The notes: a model not told the origin generated them from the letters alone. A DNA stretch of 64,000 nt from SZAS-103 sp038316385 (GCA_038316385.1 JBBQAN010000005.1:1-64000); one strand, 5' to 3'; counted from the stretch's first letter, positions 8,674-17,641 are shown. Numbers and translations: made by a program.

Positions 8674-9438
8674 CTACAACGCCGATAGACTCGCGCCGTC
8701 CGCATCCACGCGCAACACCGAGCCATGCTCGTACCAGTCGCCGAGGACGACGCGGGTACGCGCGCGATCGCCAGCGACGAATTTGTGGATCGCCGGACGA
8801 TGGGTGTGGCCATGGATCAGGGTGTCGATGCCGTAGCGCGCCATTGTCGCTTCCACCGCAGTTTGGCTGGCGTCGGTGATGTCTTCCCTGCCGTCGGCCG
8901 CTTCACTGTCGTCTGGCCTCACCGCATGCTGGTGTTCGATGCTCGCGGCGCGCGCGCGGTGCGCCAGCGCGATTCGGACTTGCAACGGTTGCGCCAGCAT
9001 CGCCTGCTGCCATGCGGGATCACGGCTCTGGCGGCGGAATGCCTGGTAAATGACGTCATCCGTGCATAGCAGGTCGCCGTGCATCAGCAGAGTCGGGCGG
9101 CTGTACAGATCAATCACGCAGGGGTCGGGCAGAATGCGCATCCCGCAACGCGCGGCGTATTCCGCGCCGAGCAGGAAATCGCGATTGCCGCGCAGGAAAT
9201 GCACAGGCACGGCAGCGTGCGACAACGCCGCCAGGCCACTCGCGACTCGTGCGGCGACTTCCTGAGGATCGTCGTCGCCGACCCAGTATTCGAACAGGTC
9301 GCCGAGGATGTATAGCGCATCCGCATGCGCTGCTTCATCGCGCAGGAATTCGAGAAACAATGCGACTAGCTGCGGACGCTCGGCATCCAGATGCAGATCG
9401 GAAACAAACAAAGCCGTCAATTTTGCGGGACGACTCAC
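8674..9438 (-). CDS. lpxH: UDP-2,3-diacylglucosamine diphosphatase
   Basis: Lipid A synthesis enzyme. It cleaves the pyrophosphate of UDP-2,3-diacylglucosamine to lipid X at the inner face of the inner membrane. 254 residues, slightly longer than the E. coli protein because of a short Asp/Glu-rich C-terminal insertion. Metallophosphoesterase motifs are present in order: SDLHLD (Asp14, His16), ILGDLFE (Asp47), RGNRDF (Asn85, Asp87), 'LLMHGDLL', and 'IHGHTHRP' near the C-terminus. It overlaps the upstream peptidyl-prolyl isomerase gene by four bases (ATGA). Confidence 0.96.
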   Translation of the reverse strand: MSRPAKLTALFVSDLHLDAERPQLVALFLEFLRDEAAHADALYILGDLFEYWVGDDDPQEVAARVASGLAALSHAAVPVHFLRGNRDFLLGAEYAARCGMRILPDPCVIDLYSRPTLLMHGDLLCTDDVIYQAFRRQSRDPAWQQAMLAQPLQVRIALAHRARAASIEHQHAVRPDDSEAADGREDITDASQTAVEATMARYGIDTLIHGHTHRPAIHKFVAGDRARTRVVLGDWYEHGSVLRVDADGASLSAL

Positions 9439-10100
9439 TGGGTGGCTGGAGCTTGCAGGATCTCGACACGGTCGATCGTCACCGGCGTCATCGGCACATC
9501 GGATGTGAACTTGCCCTGCGGATGCGTCTTCACGAGACGTATCTTGTCAACGATATCCATGCCGGTCACGACCTTGCCGAACACCGCATAGCCGGCCGTG
9601 GTTGCGTTCGCGTCGGACACGTAATCGTAGCGCGGGTTGTCGACGAGGTTGATGAAGAATTCCGATGTTGCCGACGCGGGCACGACGCCGCGCGCGGCGG
9701 TGATGGTGCCGCGCTGATTGGATAATCCGTTGTTCGCTTCATCGGGGATCGGCGGATGAGTCGGCTTCTTCTGCAGATCGACGGTGTAGGCGCCGCCTTG
9801 GATCAGCAGGTCGTCGATGACACGATGGAAGATGGTGCCGTTGTAGAAACCTTCGCGCGCATAGGTCAGGAAATTCGCGACTGTCTTCGGTGCCTTGTCC
9901 GGGTAGAGTTCGATCACGATCTCGCCCAGGTTGGTATGCAGATCGACACGTGGCCCGACCTGCAACGCGATCGGCTCGGTCGTGATGGTATCTGCGTTTG
10001 CAGGCGCACGCTTGTGCGCAGCGGCAGCCTGGGTCGCGGCATGGATGCTCGACCACGATGGCAACAACAGCAAAGCGAGCAGGTACGGGCGAATGCGCAT
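9435..10100 (-). CDS. Exported peptidyl-prolyl cis-trans isomerase, cyclophilin type
   Basis: 221 residues. The signal peptide MRIRPYLLALLLLPSWSSIH, ending near AATQ, sends it to the periplasm. The cyclophilin domain follows with 'FYNGTIFHRVIDDLLIQGG', 'GLSNQRGTITAARG', 'SATSEFFINLVDN' and 'YAVFGKVVTGMDIVDKI', the bacterial PpiA/PpiB pattern. The catalytic Arg (in FHRV) and the Phe/Gln-type binding residues are in place. I chose the ATG that opens the signal peptide; an upstream in-frame ATG lacks one. Its last four bases overlap lpxH, a linkage also seen in related genomes. Confidence 0.93.
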   Translation of the reverse strand: MRIRPYLLALLLLPSWSSIHAATQAAAAHKRAPANADTITTEPIALQVGPRVDLHTNLGEIVIELYPDKAPKTVANFLTYAREGFYNGTIFHRVIDDLLIQGGAYTVDLQKKPTHPPIPDEANNGLSNQRGTITAARGVVPASATSEFFINLVDNPRYDYVSDANATTAGYAVFGKVVTGMDIVDKIRLVKTHPQGKFTSDVPMTPVTIDRVEILQAPATQ

Positions 10101-10208
10101 TACGGGTCGACTCCATGGATGACGTTGCAGCTGGGTCATTGTAGTGCGGCGGGTGGACGCAACCAAATACGTTGCGGTGCAACGGTGCCTTGGCGATGAA
10201 ACCGATGC

Positions 10209-12125
10209 TTACAATCGTTCCACTTCGATGAAACTTTTGCGGGGCTGCTGCGCGCCAGTATCCACGAAGTACAGCATGCGCCCATCCGCTGACTGATTTT
10301 CCAACGTGGCAAATCCCAACCTCGGAAAAAAATCGCCGACGATCCCATTGCGGGCTGTGGCGATGTATTCACCGACAAGCCGGCCAGCTCCTGCGGTGCG
10401 GGCCTCAGCGACAAGTTGATCCATGAGCGTTTCCTCGACTCCGCGTTCGAGGATCCGGCAGGATTGCAGCCATGTGTCGATTGCCCACGTTTCGAATTGC
10501 TTGCGCACGATCACGACCGCGATCGTTCCATGCATGCCGAACGTATCGACAAGCGCCGCCTGCCAGCAAAGCAGCGATGGATCGCAGACCATGCGGCGCA
10601 CGTCTTCCTCGTTGTAGCGGCGCGTGGTCAGGTTGAACTGGTTGGACTTGTTGATGAGTTGCGTGATCCGTGCCACACCGGCGTCGTCGAACGGCCGCAG
10701 CGTCATCCGCATGCGCAACGATGCGAGGTAGTCGTCGTAATTCCCGATCCTTGCACGCACTTCCGCGCGTTTCGCATCGGCGCCGTACGCGTTTGCGCGC
10801 CCGAGATCGTCGCGGGTCGGCGGCAAGTGCTCGAACGCGCCGCTGTCGCAAATGCGTCGCACAAAAAATGCAGGGTCGTCGCCGATTTCCGGCACGTTCA
10901 CCAACGGGAGCTCCTGGCGTACGCGACTGCGCTCCGCAGGATTGTCATCGATGAACACCAGCGACTCGAGTCCGAGATTGAGCGCCTCGGCGATGGTTTT
11001 CAGATTGGTCGCCTTGTCGATCCAGTTTGCCTGAAACACCGCGATATGCTCTTCGCGCAGCGCCATCTCCGGATGCTTGTGGAACGGTTCTCTGGCCGCC
11101 GCGTCGTCGTTCTTGCTGCAGACCGCGATCACGATTCCGCGTTCGCGCAAACTCAGCACGAAACGCTGGAACGCGACGAACGCTTCACCATCAACGGAAT
11201 TTTGTCCGAGCCGGATGCCATCGACACCGTCGTCGCCGATTTCGCCGCCCCACAGGGTGTTGTCCAGATCCAGAACGATTGCGCGCCCAGATTTGCCAGT
11301 CATCGCTGTGAGCAGGCTGGCGAGATTGATCGCAACGAGCGGCGCAAGTTCGATGGCGAATGGCGCCTTCGCCTGATGGTGGCGAATGGGATCGAACCAG
11401 CGTGAGTGGCCGACGTCTGCGGCCAATGCGGCCAAATCCCATACGACCCACCGACCCGCGCGTGCGCCATCCAGAATGGAATCATTCACGCGCGCCACGA
11501 AGCGCGCATCGGCGCCGCTGATGCTGCGATCCGCCGAACTCAACCGCGTGCCGCATTGCGGAATCGTCGCGACGATGGCCGGACATCCCGTCTTTCGCTT
11601 CACCGCGTCCACAATCGCTGCCAACAGTCCTTCTGCCGACGCGATGCGCGACAGTTCAGCCGCGTCATCGAGCAATGTTCGCTCGCCAGGAAACGTCTGT
11701 TCATCGGTCACGACGAGAACCGCGTCCACTACGATGCCGTCGAATGGATTGACCGGCCCGAAAGCGAAGTTCGCGACTGCGTCGTACGGCCCCTCGACGC
11801 AATCGACGAGCAAACCGCGCGCAGCAGCGGCAGCAGGAATCGCCGCGACGAGGAAGCTCAATGTGCGCGCGGCAACCACACCGAGCCTGAACCGGCGAAA
11901 GTTGGGTGGCGTGGTGCCGGTGCTGACCACGCGTTCGACAAGCCGTTGCAGCTTCAGTTGTTCGGGCGGGTCCAGTTCGAAGCCGGCCAGCCGCCTCAAC
12001 TCGATTCCGATCGAATCCGATTCGTCCGGCGATGCCAGGCCGCCTGATCGCACGCACGCTGCGAGCGTCTTGCATTGCTCGACCCAGTCGGGTGGAGCCG
12101 GCGGCCGCCAGGGCAGGCCAGTCAT
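10209..12125 (-). CDS. FkbH-like HAD-IIIC protein (glyceryl-ACP synthase type)
   Basis: 638 residues. The N-terminal ~240 residues form an SGNH-like or accessory domain. A HAD phosphatase domain carries 'VLDLDNTLWGGEIGDDG' (DxDxT near residue 284), 'VCSKND' and 'VFIDDNPAERSRVR'. A GNAT-like C-terminal region follows ('MHGTIAVVIVRKQFETWAID', 'RILERGVEETLMD', 'RNGIVGDFFPRLGF'). This is the FkbH family, whose studied members take 1,3-bisphosphoglycerate, remove phosphate and load a glyceryl unit on an acyl carrier protein. A GGAG site supports the start. It lies 16 bases after an ACP gene, exactly the partner needed. The product made here is inferred, not shown. Confidence 0.9.
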   Translation of the reverse strand: MTGLPWRPPAPPDWVEQCKTLAACVRSGGLASPDESDSIGIELRRLAGFELDPPEQLKLQRLVERVVSTGTTPPNFRRFRLGVVAARTLSFLVAAIPAAAAARGLLVDCVEGPYDAVANFAFGPVNPFDGIVVDAVLVVTDEQTFPGERTLLDDAAELSRIASAEGLLAAIVDAVKRKTGCPAIVATIPQCGTRLSSADRSISGADARFVARVNDSILDGARAGRWVVWDLAALAADVGHSRWFDPIRHHQAKAPFAIELAPLVAINLASLLTAMTGKSGRAIVLDLDNTLWGGEIGDDGVDGIRLGQNSVDGEAFVAFQRFVLSLRERGIVIAVCSKNDDAAAREPFHKHPEMALREEHIAVFQANWIDKATNLKTIAEALNLGLESLVFIDDNPAERSRVRQELPLVNVPEIGDDPAFFVRRICDSGAFEHLPPTRDDLGRANAYGADAKRAEVRARIGNYDDYLASLRMRMTLRPFDDAGVARITQLINKSNQFNLTTRRYNEEDVRRMVCDPSLLCWQAALVDTFGMHGTIAVVIVRKQFETWAIDTWLQSCRILERGVEETLMDQLVAEARTAGAGRLVGEYIATARNGIVGDFFPRLGFATLENQSADGRMLYFVDTGAQQPRKSFIEVERL

Positions 12126-12141
12126 GGTCGACTCCGCGCGT

Positions 12142-12390
12142 TCACGTCGGCGACGACAGCTTGCAGTCGATGGTATCCACGAGGTCGCCAATGCACTTCA
12201 GGCCGTCGATTTCCCGACTGGCAAACCGGACACCGAACCCTTGCTCGATCATCACCAGCAACTGCACATGCGCAAGACTGTCCCACTGTTCAATATCGCG
12301 CGCCGTAGTGTCCCGCGTGATCGGGCCGTCGTAGTCGTCGAACAGATCGCGCATCAATGCGACGATTCGGTCCAGGGTGGCTTCAGGCAT
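12142..12390 (-). CDS. Acyl carrier protein
   Basis: 82 residues with the ACP/PCP four-helix pattern. Ser38 in 'EQWDSLAHVQLL' is the phosphopantetheine site, preceded by the usual Asp. The negative helix II ('AHVQLLVMIEQGFGVRF') and the 'IDGLKCIGDLVDTI' ending are normal. It is not the fatty-acid AcpP (it lacks the GADSLDTVE motif) but resembles discrete carriers found next to FkbH proteins. The frame upstream of its ATG is open for over 50 codons with no start codon and codes for what looks like a broken gene (see that entry). Confidence 0.92.
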   Translation of the reverse strand: MPEATLDRIVALMRDLFDDYDGPITRDTTARDIEQWDSLAHVQLLVMIEQGFGVRFASREIDGLKCIGDLVDTIDCKLSSPT

Positions 12391-12556
12391 GGTATTCCTT
12401 GGATTAATGGAGATGGTGCCGATCGTGCCCGCGAGCTCTTCGATGAACGCGAGCGACCCGGCGTCCGCGTGCGCGAAGCGGCGACGCAGGTAGTCGACGT
12501 GTTCGGGGACACATCCAGTTGCAACGCGAGCAGCCGCGACAGCGCGGGTAACCTTC
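12391..12556 (-). pseudogene. Possible broken coding fragment between the ACP and SGNH genes
   Basis: No complete gene fits here, yet the minus strand reads like protein. In the ACP frame it gives 'VPEHVDYLRRRFAHADAG' then 'SLAFIEELAGTIGTISINP' without a stop into the ACP. Just upstream the coding-like reading is in another frame, 'LPALSRLLALQLDVSP'. Joining them with one extra base at the CCCC run near 12508 gives a smooth peptide (...LQLDVSP-EHVDYLRR...). There is no start codon with a ribosome site. It may be the remnant of a small gene, or an N-terminal extension of the ACP broken by a frameshift. I cannot name a family. Confidence 0.3.
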
Positions 12557-13721
12557 AGGGATCATGTCGAGGCCTTATGCCGAGCCTGGAGTTCTCGACA
12601 TCGTAGTCAACCACTGCAGTGCGCAACCGCTCGAGGTATGCGTCGACGTTCGAGGCGTCGATGCGGAAGGCAGGGTCGCCGATGCGCGAGAGCACCCGCA
12701 TCAGCACTGCGTCACCGTACAGGTGGGTCGGGTTGAGATAGTTCGCGAGGTCGGTGATCGTGGCGGTGTCCGCATCGGTCGCCCACACCGCGACATTCGC
12801 CAGCCTGGCGGTCGCGGCGACGATGCAGCGGCGCATGTTGAGTGTGTCGGGCAGCGAGGGGCCGTTGCCGCGAAATGCCGTCTGGTAGTAGGCCGCCGCC
12901 GAATACGCCGGAAAGACCAGGTCTACGTGCACTTGCTGCCGCGACAGGGCGATCAGTTCCGGCACCAGTTGCTCGTTGATGGAGGTGTAAAGATCGCAGG
13001 ATACGCGCCATGGTGCCGCGACCTGGAGCCGGCCCCTGCGGACGAGATTCGCGACGCCGAGCATCGATTTGCTCTTCTGGAATGACAAATAGTTCGCGGC
13101 ATCGACCGCCGGCACCTTGCGCTCCAGCGATTCGCCCTGACGGAACGCGCCTCCACCGTGTGCGCGATTCCACGCAGCCGCAAGCCCGTTCTGGTCCACC
13201 ATGCGCAGGTCGTTGAGATGGGTCTCGTCGTACAGATAGGCAGGAAATCGCTCTTGCTTCGTTTCAACGGGATAAACATAAATGGCATCGAACCAGAGGA
13301 TCAGCCGCCGCGCGCGGGAGTGGCGCAGGAACGTCTCGATCGTCAACCCGCGGTCCGCAGGACGCACCGCTGGATAGCTCGTGTTCCATGCCTGCCGCGC
13401 GCCCGGCGCGATGCGCAGGATTTGTGCGGGCGTGTAGGTCTTGGACACCGACGAGCCGACCATCACCACGTCGATCTGCGCCCGCTTCGCCGCGGCCTCA
13501 ATCACCAGCATGCTGTTGTTCGGAGTGTTCGCCACCGGCTGTTCGGTCGGCATGCCCCACGGATAGATGTCGTACGGATCGACGGCGATCACGAACGCTG
13601 CCGCCAGCAGGTAGGCGCCAACCAGCGCGAGCGCGGCCCACGCCATCGGCGTCCAGCGGCGCGACCACGGCGCCCGCTGGCGTGGCTTCAGCGGCAATCC
13701 GCTGGCGATCGCCGCCGGCAC
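12555..13721 (-). CDS. Membrane-anchored SGNH/AlgX-like protein of an MBOAT acylation system
   Basis: 388 residues. One membrane anchor spans about residues 27-47 (MAWAALALVGAYLLAAAFVI). The rest is extracytoplasmic. It carries a GDSL-type serine block 'VMVGSSVSK' (Ser90/Ser91) and a C-terminal 'LNPTHLYGDAVL' with His333, a layout seen in SGNH/DHHW proteins that act with MBOAT acyltransferases (AlgJ/AlgX, PatB-like). The likely role is the final acyl transfer or partner recognition in the periplasm. The gene starts two bases after the MBOAT stop. The fold assignment comes from motif and context, not from overall similarity I could compute. Confidence 0.75.
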   Translation of the reverse strand: MPAAIASGLPLKPRQRAPWSRRWTPMAWAALALVGAYLLAAAFVIAVDPYDIYPWGMPTEQPVANTPNNSMLVIEAAAKRAQIDVVMVGSSVSKTYTPAQILRIAPGARQAWNTSYPAVRPADRGLTIETFLRHSRARRLILWFDAIYVYPVETKQERFPAYLYDETHLNDLRMVDQNGLAAAWNRAHGGGAFRQGESLERKVPAVDAANYLSFQKSKSMLGVANLVRRGRLQVAAPWRVSCDLYTSINEQLVPELIALSRQQVHVDLVFPAYSAAAYYQTAFRGNGPSLPDTLNMRRCIVAATARLANVAVWATDADTATITDLANYLNPTHLYGDAVLMRVLSRIGDPAFRIDASNVDAYLERLRTAVVDYDVENSRLGIRPRHDP

Positions 13722-13723
13722 GC

Positions 13724-15334
13724 TCAGAAGCCCATGTAGATGAAGGGCGCCTGCTGCGAGACGCAGTACAGAGACGCGACGACCAACGCCAGCCAGGCGG
13801 CGGTCCAGCGGCCGTCGGGCCGCCAGCGCGGATTCCAGATGCCGCCGTAGGAGCGGTTGTCGTAGGTCGGGATTCCGGGACGCCAGCGGCGCAGCATTTC
13901 GATGCTGTTGGGCGCGAGGTAGATCAGTGCGTAGGCTGCCGCGAGCTTGAGCAACATCGGCGCGTGCGGCCTGCCGCCGCCGATCCCGAGCGCCGCACCG
14001 ACGTCACGCGCAGCCTGCGCATGCGCGAACCCGCCCAGCGGGAACAGTTGCCCGAACAGATGGGTCGCGGCGTTCAGCGATTCGGAGCGGAACAGGGCGA
14101 AGGTCAGAGCCATCGGCAACACGAACAGCGCGCGTCCCATGCACGTGCGCACGGCTGCGGACGTGCGGTCGCGCCATGCCTTCCAGCGCCGGCTCGCGCG
14201 CACTTCCGTCTCGAGTACGTACCAGGTTCCATGCATCAGGCCGAATACGACGAAGGTCGCTGCGGCGCCGTGCCACAGTGCGATCACCTCGAAGTTCACC
14301 AGCAGCGGGATCCACAGGGCGAGCATGCGCTGCAATCCCTTCGGCAGCCGGCGCGCCATCGCCCAGCGCGTTCCCGCGAGCGACAGCGGCGTGAACAGGA
14401 AGCGTGAAATCACGCGCGTCAGCGTCATGTGCCATCGGCGGTAGTAGTCGACGATGCCGACTGCCTTGAGCGGCGAATAGAAGTTGATCGGCAGGCGCAC
14501 GCCGAACAGCCGCGCGATGCCGAGCGCCATGTCCGAATAGCCCGAAAAGTCGAAGTACAACTGCGCGTAGAACGCGAACACGCCGATCCAGGCGGTCGCC
14601 GCGTGCAACTCCACGCCCTGCGCCGCGCCGGTGAAGATCGGGCCGGCGATCGGGCCCAGCGAATCGGCGATTACCGACTTCTTGAAGAAGCCGATGCCGA
14701 GCAGCGCCAGTCCGGCGGCGATGTCCTGCTGGCGCATGCGCCCGAACCTTTCGGACGCCGCCTGACGTTGGAACTCGCGCAGGTAACTGATCGGTCCGAT
14801 CATTAGTTGCGGGAAGAACGTCGCGAATGCGCCGTAGCGGATGAAACCGCCAGCCCTGGCGAACCAGCCGCGCAGGCCTCCAATATAGTCCACGACGGCA
14901 CGATCGCGATGGTGCGCGTCCATCAGGAACGCCGCCTGCTGGAACGTGTAGAAAGAGATTCCTATTGGCAGCGCGATCTGGAGCGGTGTCAATGCGTCGC
15001 CTGTTGCGCGCTGCAGCAGCAATTGCACGAACTGGTACTTGAACCAGATCAGTGTGCAGAAGTTGTAGGCTTGGCCAAACCAGAGTGCTGCGCGGCGCGC
15101 GCCGCCTCGTTCGTCTGGCAGTGAGATCAGCACCTGCGCTACCGAGAAATTCACCGTCACCGACATCAGCAACAGCGCGACGTTGTGCAGGCCCCACGAC
15201 GAATAAGCCGCAATCGACAGCGCAAACATCGCGCCGAACGCGGCATTCTTCCCAAACCACCGGGCCAGCGAATAAAACACCAGCAACGCGAATGGCAATG
15301 CGACGAAAAGAAACGCCGGATCCGTGAAACTCAT
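13724..15334 (-). CDS. MBOAT family membrane-bound O-acyltransferase
   Basis: 536 residues with about ten hydrophobic segments. MBOAT hallmarks: 'ALPIGISFYTFQQAAFLMD', 'GPISYLREFQRQ', 'YFDFSGYSDMALGIARLFG', 'VGIVDYYRRWHMTLTR' and the conserved His in 'IALWHGAAATFVVFGLMHG' (about residue 354). This is the AlgI/DltB/PatA-like group that moves an acyl group across the inner membrane onto a polysaccharide or other acceptor. I chose the ATG opening MSFTDPAF, the usual family N-terminus; an ATG 54 bases upstream is possible. It begins a run of four same-strand genes ending with FkbH. Confidence 0.95.
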   Translation of the reverse strand: MSFTDPAFLFVALPFALLVFYSLARWFGKNAAFGAMFALSIAAYSSWGLHNVALLLMSVTVNFSVAQVLISLPDERGGARRAALWFGQAYNFCTLIWFKYQFVQLLLQRATGDALTPLQIALPIGISFYTFQQAAFLMDAHHRDRAVVDYIGGLRGWFARAGGFIRYGAFATFFPQLMIGPISYLREFQRQAASERFGRMRQQDIAAGLALLGIGFFKKSVIADSLGPIAGPIFTGAAQGVELHAATAWIGVFAFYAQLYFDFSGYSDMALGIARLFGVRLPINFYSPLKAVGIVDYYRRWHMTLTRVISRFLFTPLSLAGTRWAMARRLPKGLQRMLALWIPLLVNFEVIALWHGAAATFVVFGLMHGTWYVLETEVRASRRWKAWRDRTSAAVRTCMGRALFVLPMALTFALFRSESLNAATHLFGQLFPLGGFAHAQAARDVGAALGIGGGRPHAPMLLKLAAAYALIYLAPNSIEMLRRWRPGIPTYDNRSYGGIWNPRWRPDGRWTAAWLALVVASLYCVSQQAPFIYMGF

Positions 15335-15665
15335 CCGCGCGTAGCTGTGCCGGGGATGTCGGCGTTGAGCGATGTCGTTGGTCGCCATGCGCTCGCGTCT
15401 GCAACGTCGTCATCGGCTGGACGGAGTTGATAAAGCAATGTTCGAAGATCGGTGAAAGTGGAGACGATGATTTCAGGCCTGCATATGTTAGACAGACCAG
15501 AAAAGCGCGGTGTCGGCATCGATGGGCGTCCAACTGTCCGATGGTGCGCCATGCTAGCAGCATCGCCTATGGATGGCGCGGCTTTCCAGACGACCAACAT
15601 GATCGAACACAGGATTCGTCTCGGCTACATCCGCTAAAATAACTGACCGCAACCAGGTGTCTCGC
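15335..15665. other. Intergenic region between divergent MBOAT and gltX genes
   Basis: About 330 bases with no convincing gene. Short frames here lack ribosome sites and read as low-quality peptide. It must hold the promoters for the minus-strand acylation cluster and for gltX. I see no strong terminator, riboswitch-like structure or clear -35/-10 pair. Confidence 0.5.
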
Positions 15666-17078
15666 ATGACTTGTCGCACACGCTTCGCCCCGAGTCCTAC
15701 CGGCTACTTGCACATCGGCGGGGCGCGCACTGCGCTGTATTGCTGGCTGGAAGCGCGCCATCGCGGCGGCCAGTTTGTGCTGCGCATCGAGGACACCGAC
15801 CAGACGCGCAACGTCAAGGAGGCGGTCGATGCGATCCTTGAGGCGATGGATTGGCTCGGCATGGATTACGACGAAGGCCCGATTTATCAGACCCAGCGCC
15901 TTGATCGTTATCGCGAAGTGGCAGCGCAAATGGTCGCGACCGGGAGCGCCTATTACGCATACGAGACGATCGAGGAACTGGATGCCGCACGCGAGGCGGC
16001 CTTGGCCGCGAAGGAAAAGCCGCGCTACAACGGCGCCTACCGCGATCAGGGTGCCAGCCATCGCGACGATCCGAATCGGGTAATCCGTTTCAAGAATCCG
16101 CTCGCTGGCACAGTCGTGTGGGAAGACAAGGTCAAGGGCCGCATCGAGATCGCCAACAGCGAACTCGACGACCTCGTGCTGATGCGCTCGAATGGTTTCC
16201 CGACCTACAACTTCGCCGCCGTTGTCGATGACGTCGACATGGCGATCACCGATGTCGTGCGTGGCGACGATCATGTGAATAACACGCCGCGCCAGATCAA
16301 CATCTATCGCGCGCTTGGCGCAACCGTTCCGCAATTCGCGCACCTGCCGATGATCCTCAACGAGGAAGGCGAGAAATTGTCCAAGCGCACCGGCGCTGCC
16401 GACGTGATGCAATACCGCGACATGGGCTATCTGCCGCATGCTCTGTTGAACTACCTGGCACGGCTGGGTTGGTCGCATGGCGATCAGGAAATTTTTTCGA
16501 TCGCGGAAATGACGGCATTGTTCGACCTCAAGGACGTCAATGCGAAAGCTGCGCGCATGGATCCGGCCAAGCTCGGCTGGCTCAACCAGCAATACCTGAA
16601 GAGCGACGATCCGGAATCCGTCGCAAAGCATCTCGACTGGCACCTGCGACACGCCGGCTACGATGTCGCGAACGGCCCGGCTAGCGTCGATGTCGTGATC
16701 GCATTGCGCGATCGCGTACACACGCTCAAGGAAATGGCCGAACGCGCAAAGGTGTGGTTCGAGCCGCTGCAAGATGGCGATTACGATGTGACTGCGGTTG
16801 CGAAGCACCTCACCGAAGCGGCAGTCGCGCCGCTCACCGCGATGCGCGATGGCCTTGCCGGCATGGGGGAATGGACGCCAACTGCAGTGCACGACGTGCT
16901 GGCCAGTACCGCCGAAAAACTCGGGCTTGGCATGGGCAAAGTGGCACAACCTTTGCGCGTCGCGATGACCGGGACCCAAGTCTCACCGTCGATCGACCAG
17001 ACAATCTACCTGACGGGCCGGAACGCCGCGCTGGAACGCATTGATGCGGCGCTGGGACGCATCGCCAGGCCCGTCTGA
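15666..17078 (+). CDS. gltX: Glutamyl-tRNA synthetase
   Basis: Class I aminoacyl-tRNA synthetase that charges tRNA-Glu. 470 residues, complete. 'RFAPSPTGYLHIGGARTAL' holds the HIGH-type motif (HIGG, residues 16-19); 'EKLSKRTGA' near residue 236 is the KMSKS-type loop. 'RIEDTDQTR' and 'RGDDHVNNTPRQ' are conserved active-site segments. I prefer the ATG, which has an AGG site at good spacing, over the GTG three codons upstream. zur follows 14 bases later. Confidence 0.97.
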   Translation: MTCRTRFAPSPTGYLHIGGARTALYCWLEARHRGGQFVLRIEDTDQTRNVKEAVDAILEAMDWLGMDYDEGPIYQTQRLDRYREVAAQMVATGSAYYAYETIEELDAAREAALAAKEKPRYNGAYRDQGASHRDDPNRVIRFKNPLAGTVVWEDKVKGRIEIANSELDDLVLMRSNGFPTYNFAAVVDDVDMAITDVVRGDDHVNNTPRQINIYRALGATVPQFAHLPMILNEEGEKLSKRTGAADVMQYRDMGYLPHALLNYLARLGWSHGDQEIFSIAEMTALFDLKDVNAKAARMDPAKLGWLNQQYLKSDDPESVAKHLDWHLRHAGYDVANGPASVDVVIALRDRVHTLKEMAERAKVWFEPLQDGDYDVTAVAKHLTEAAVAPLTAMRDGLAGMGEWTPTAVHDVLASTAEKLGLGMGKVAQPLRVAMTGTQVSPSIDQTIYLTGRNAALERIDAALGRIARPV

Positions 17079-17092
17079 GCTACAGTATCTGC

Positions 17093-17578
17093 ATGGTCGC
17101 CAAGCCCGCCTGCACCGATCCCAAGCACCACGTCCACGACGCCGACGATTACGTCCACGAAGTCGAGCATGCCTGCGCCGAACGCGGGTTGCGGTTGACT
17201 CCGTTGCGTGCTGACGTGTTGCGCCTGGTCGCGGATTCCAGGCGGCCGGTGAAGGCCTATGACCTGCTTGCGCAGATCAGCGAGTCGAAGGCCGCATCGG
17301 CGCCGCCGACGGTCTATCGCGCACTGGATTTTTTGCTCGACAACGGCTTCATCCACAAGCTCGAATCCATCAATGCGTTCGTTGCCTGCCACCATCCGCG
17401 CGTGATGCACACCGTCCCGTTCCTGATCTGCGACAACTGCCACTACGCGATCGAGATGGAAGACGAGCGCATCAGCGAGCAGCTTGAAGAAAAGGCGCGC
17501 GCGCTCGGCTTCACGCCGCAGGCGCAGACGCTGGAAGTGCACGGGCTGTGCGCCGCCTGTCATAAAGCGGTGCGCTGA
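17093..17578 (+). CDS. zur: Fur-family zinc uptake regulator Zur
   Basis: 161 residues. The winged-helix domain has 'RGLRLTPLRADVLRLVADS' and 'PPTVYRALDFLLDNGFIHKLES'. The metal-binding half has 'ACHHPRVMHTVPFLICDNC' and a C-terminal 'CAAC', giving paired CxxC motifs for the structural zinc. The His-rich N-terminus (PKHHVHDADDYVH) and the spacing fit Zur rather than Fur. It represses zinc uptake genes when zinc is plentiful. A MerC-like gene follows 63 bases later with a partial Zur-box-like sequence in between. Confidence 0.9.
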   Translation: MVAKPACTDPKHHVHDADDYVHEVEHACAERGLRLTPLRADVLRLVADSRRPVKAYDLLAQISESKAASAPPTVYRALDFLLDNGFIHKLESINAFVACHHPRVMHTVPFLICDNCHYAIEMEDERISEQLEEKARALGFTPQAQTLEVHGLCAACHKAVR

Positions 17579-17623
17579 ACCAGAAGCCAATGCGTCGCAA
17601 CTTTCGCATTCGGGGCCGCGCAA

Positions 17624-17640
17624 GAATGTTATAGTGTTTC
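17624..17640 (+). promoter_or_regulatory. Partial Zur-box-like sequence before the MerC-like gene
   Basis: The bases GAATGTTATAGTGTTTC resemble one full half and the far edge of the gammaproteobacterial Zur operator (GAAATGTTATA-N-TATAACATTTC). The right half is poorly conserved. It ends one base before the GTG start, so a bound repressor would block transcription or initiation. The match is by eye only. Confidence 0.35.
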
Positions 17641-17641
17641 A

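Noticed and set aside
12484..12556. Short Cys/Arg-rich ORF starting at ATGATCCCTGAAGG on the minus strand
   Set aside because: It reads against the coding-like frames and ends in Arg/His repeats; considered a shadow.
15567..16979. A 470-codon open frame antisense to gltX
   Set aside because: No motif or ribosome site, and the opposite strand is clearly gltX.
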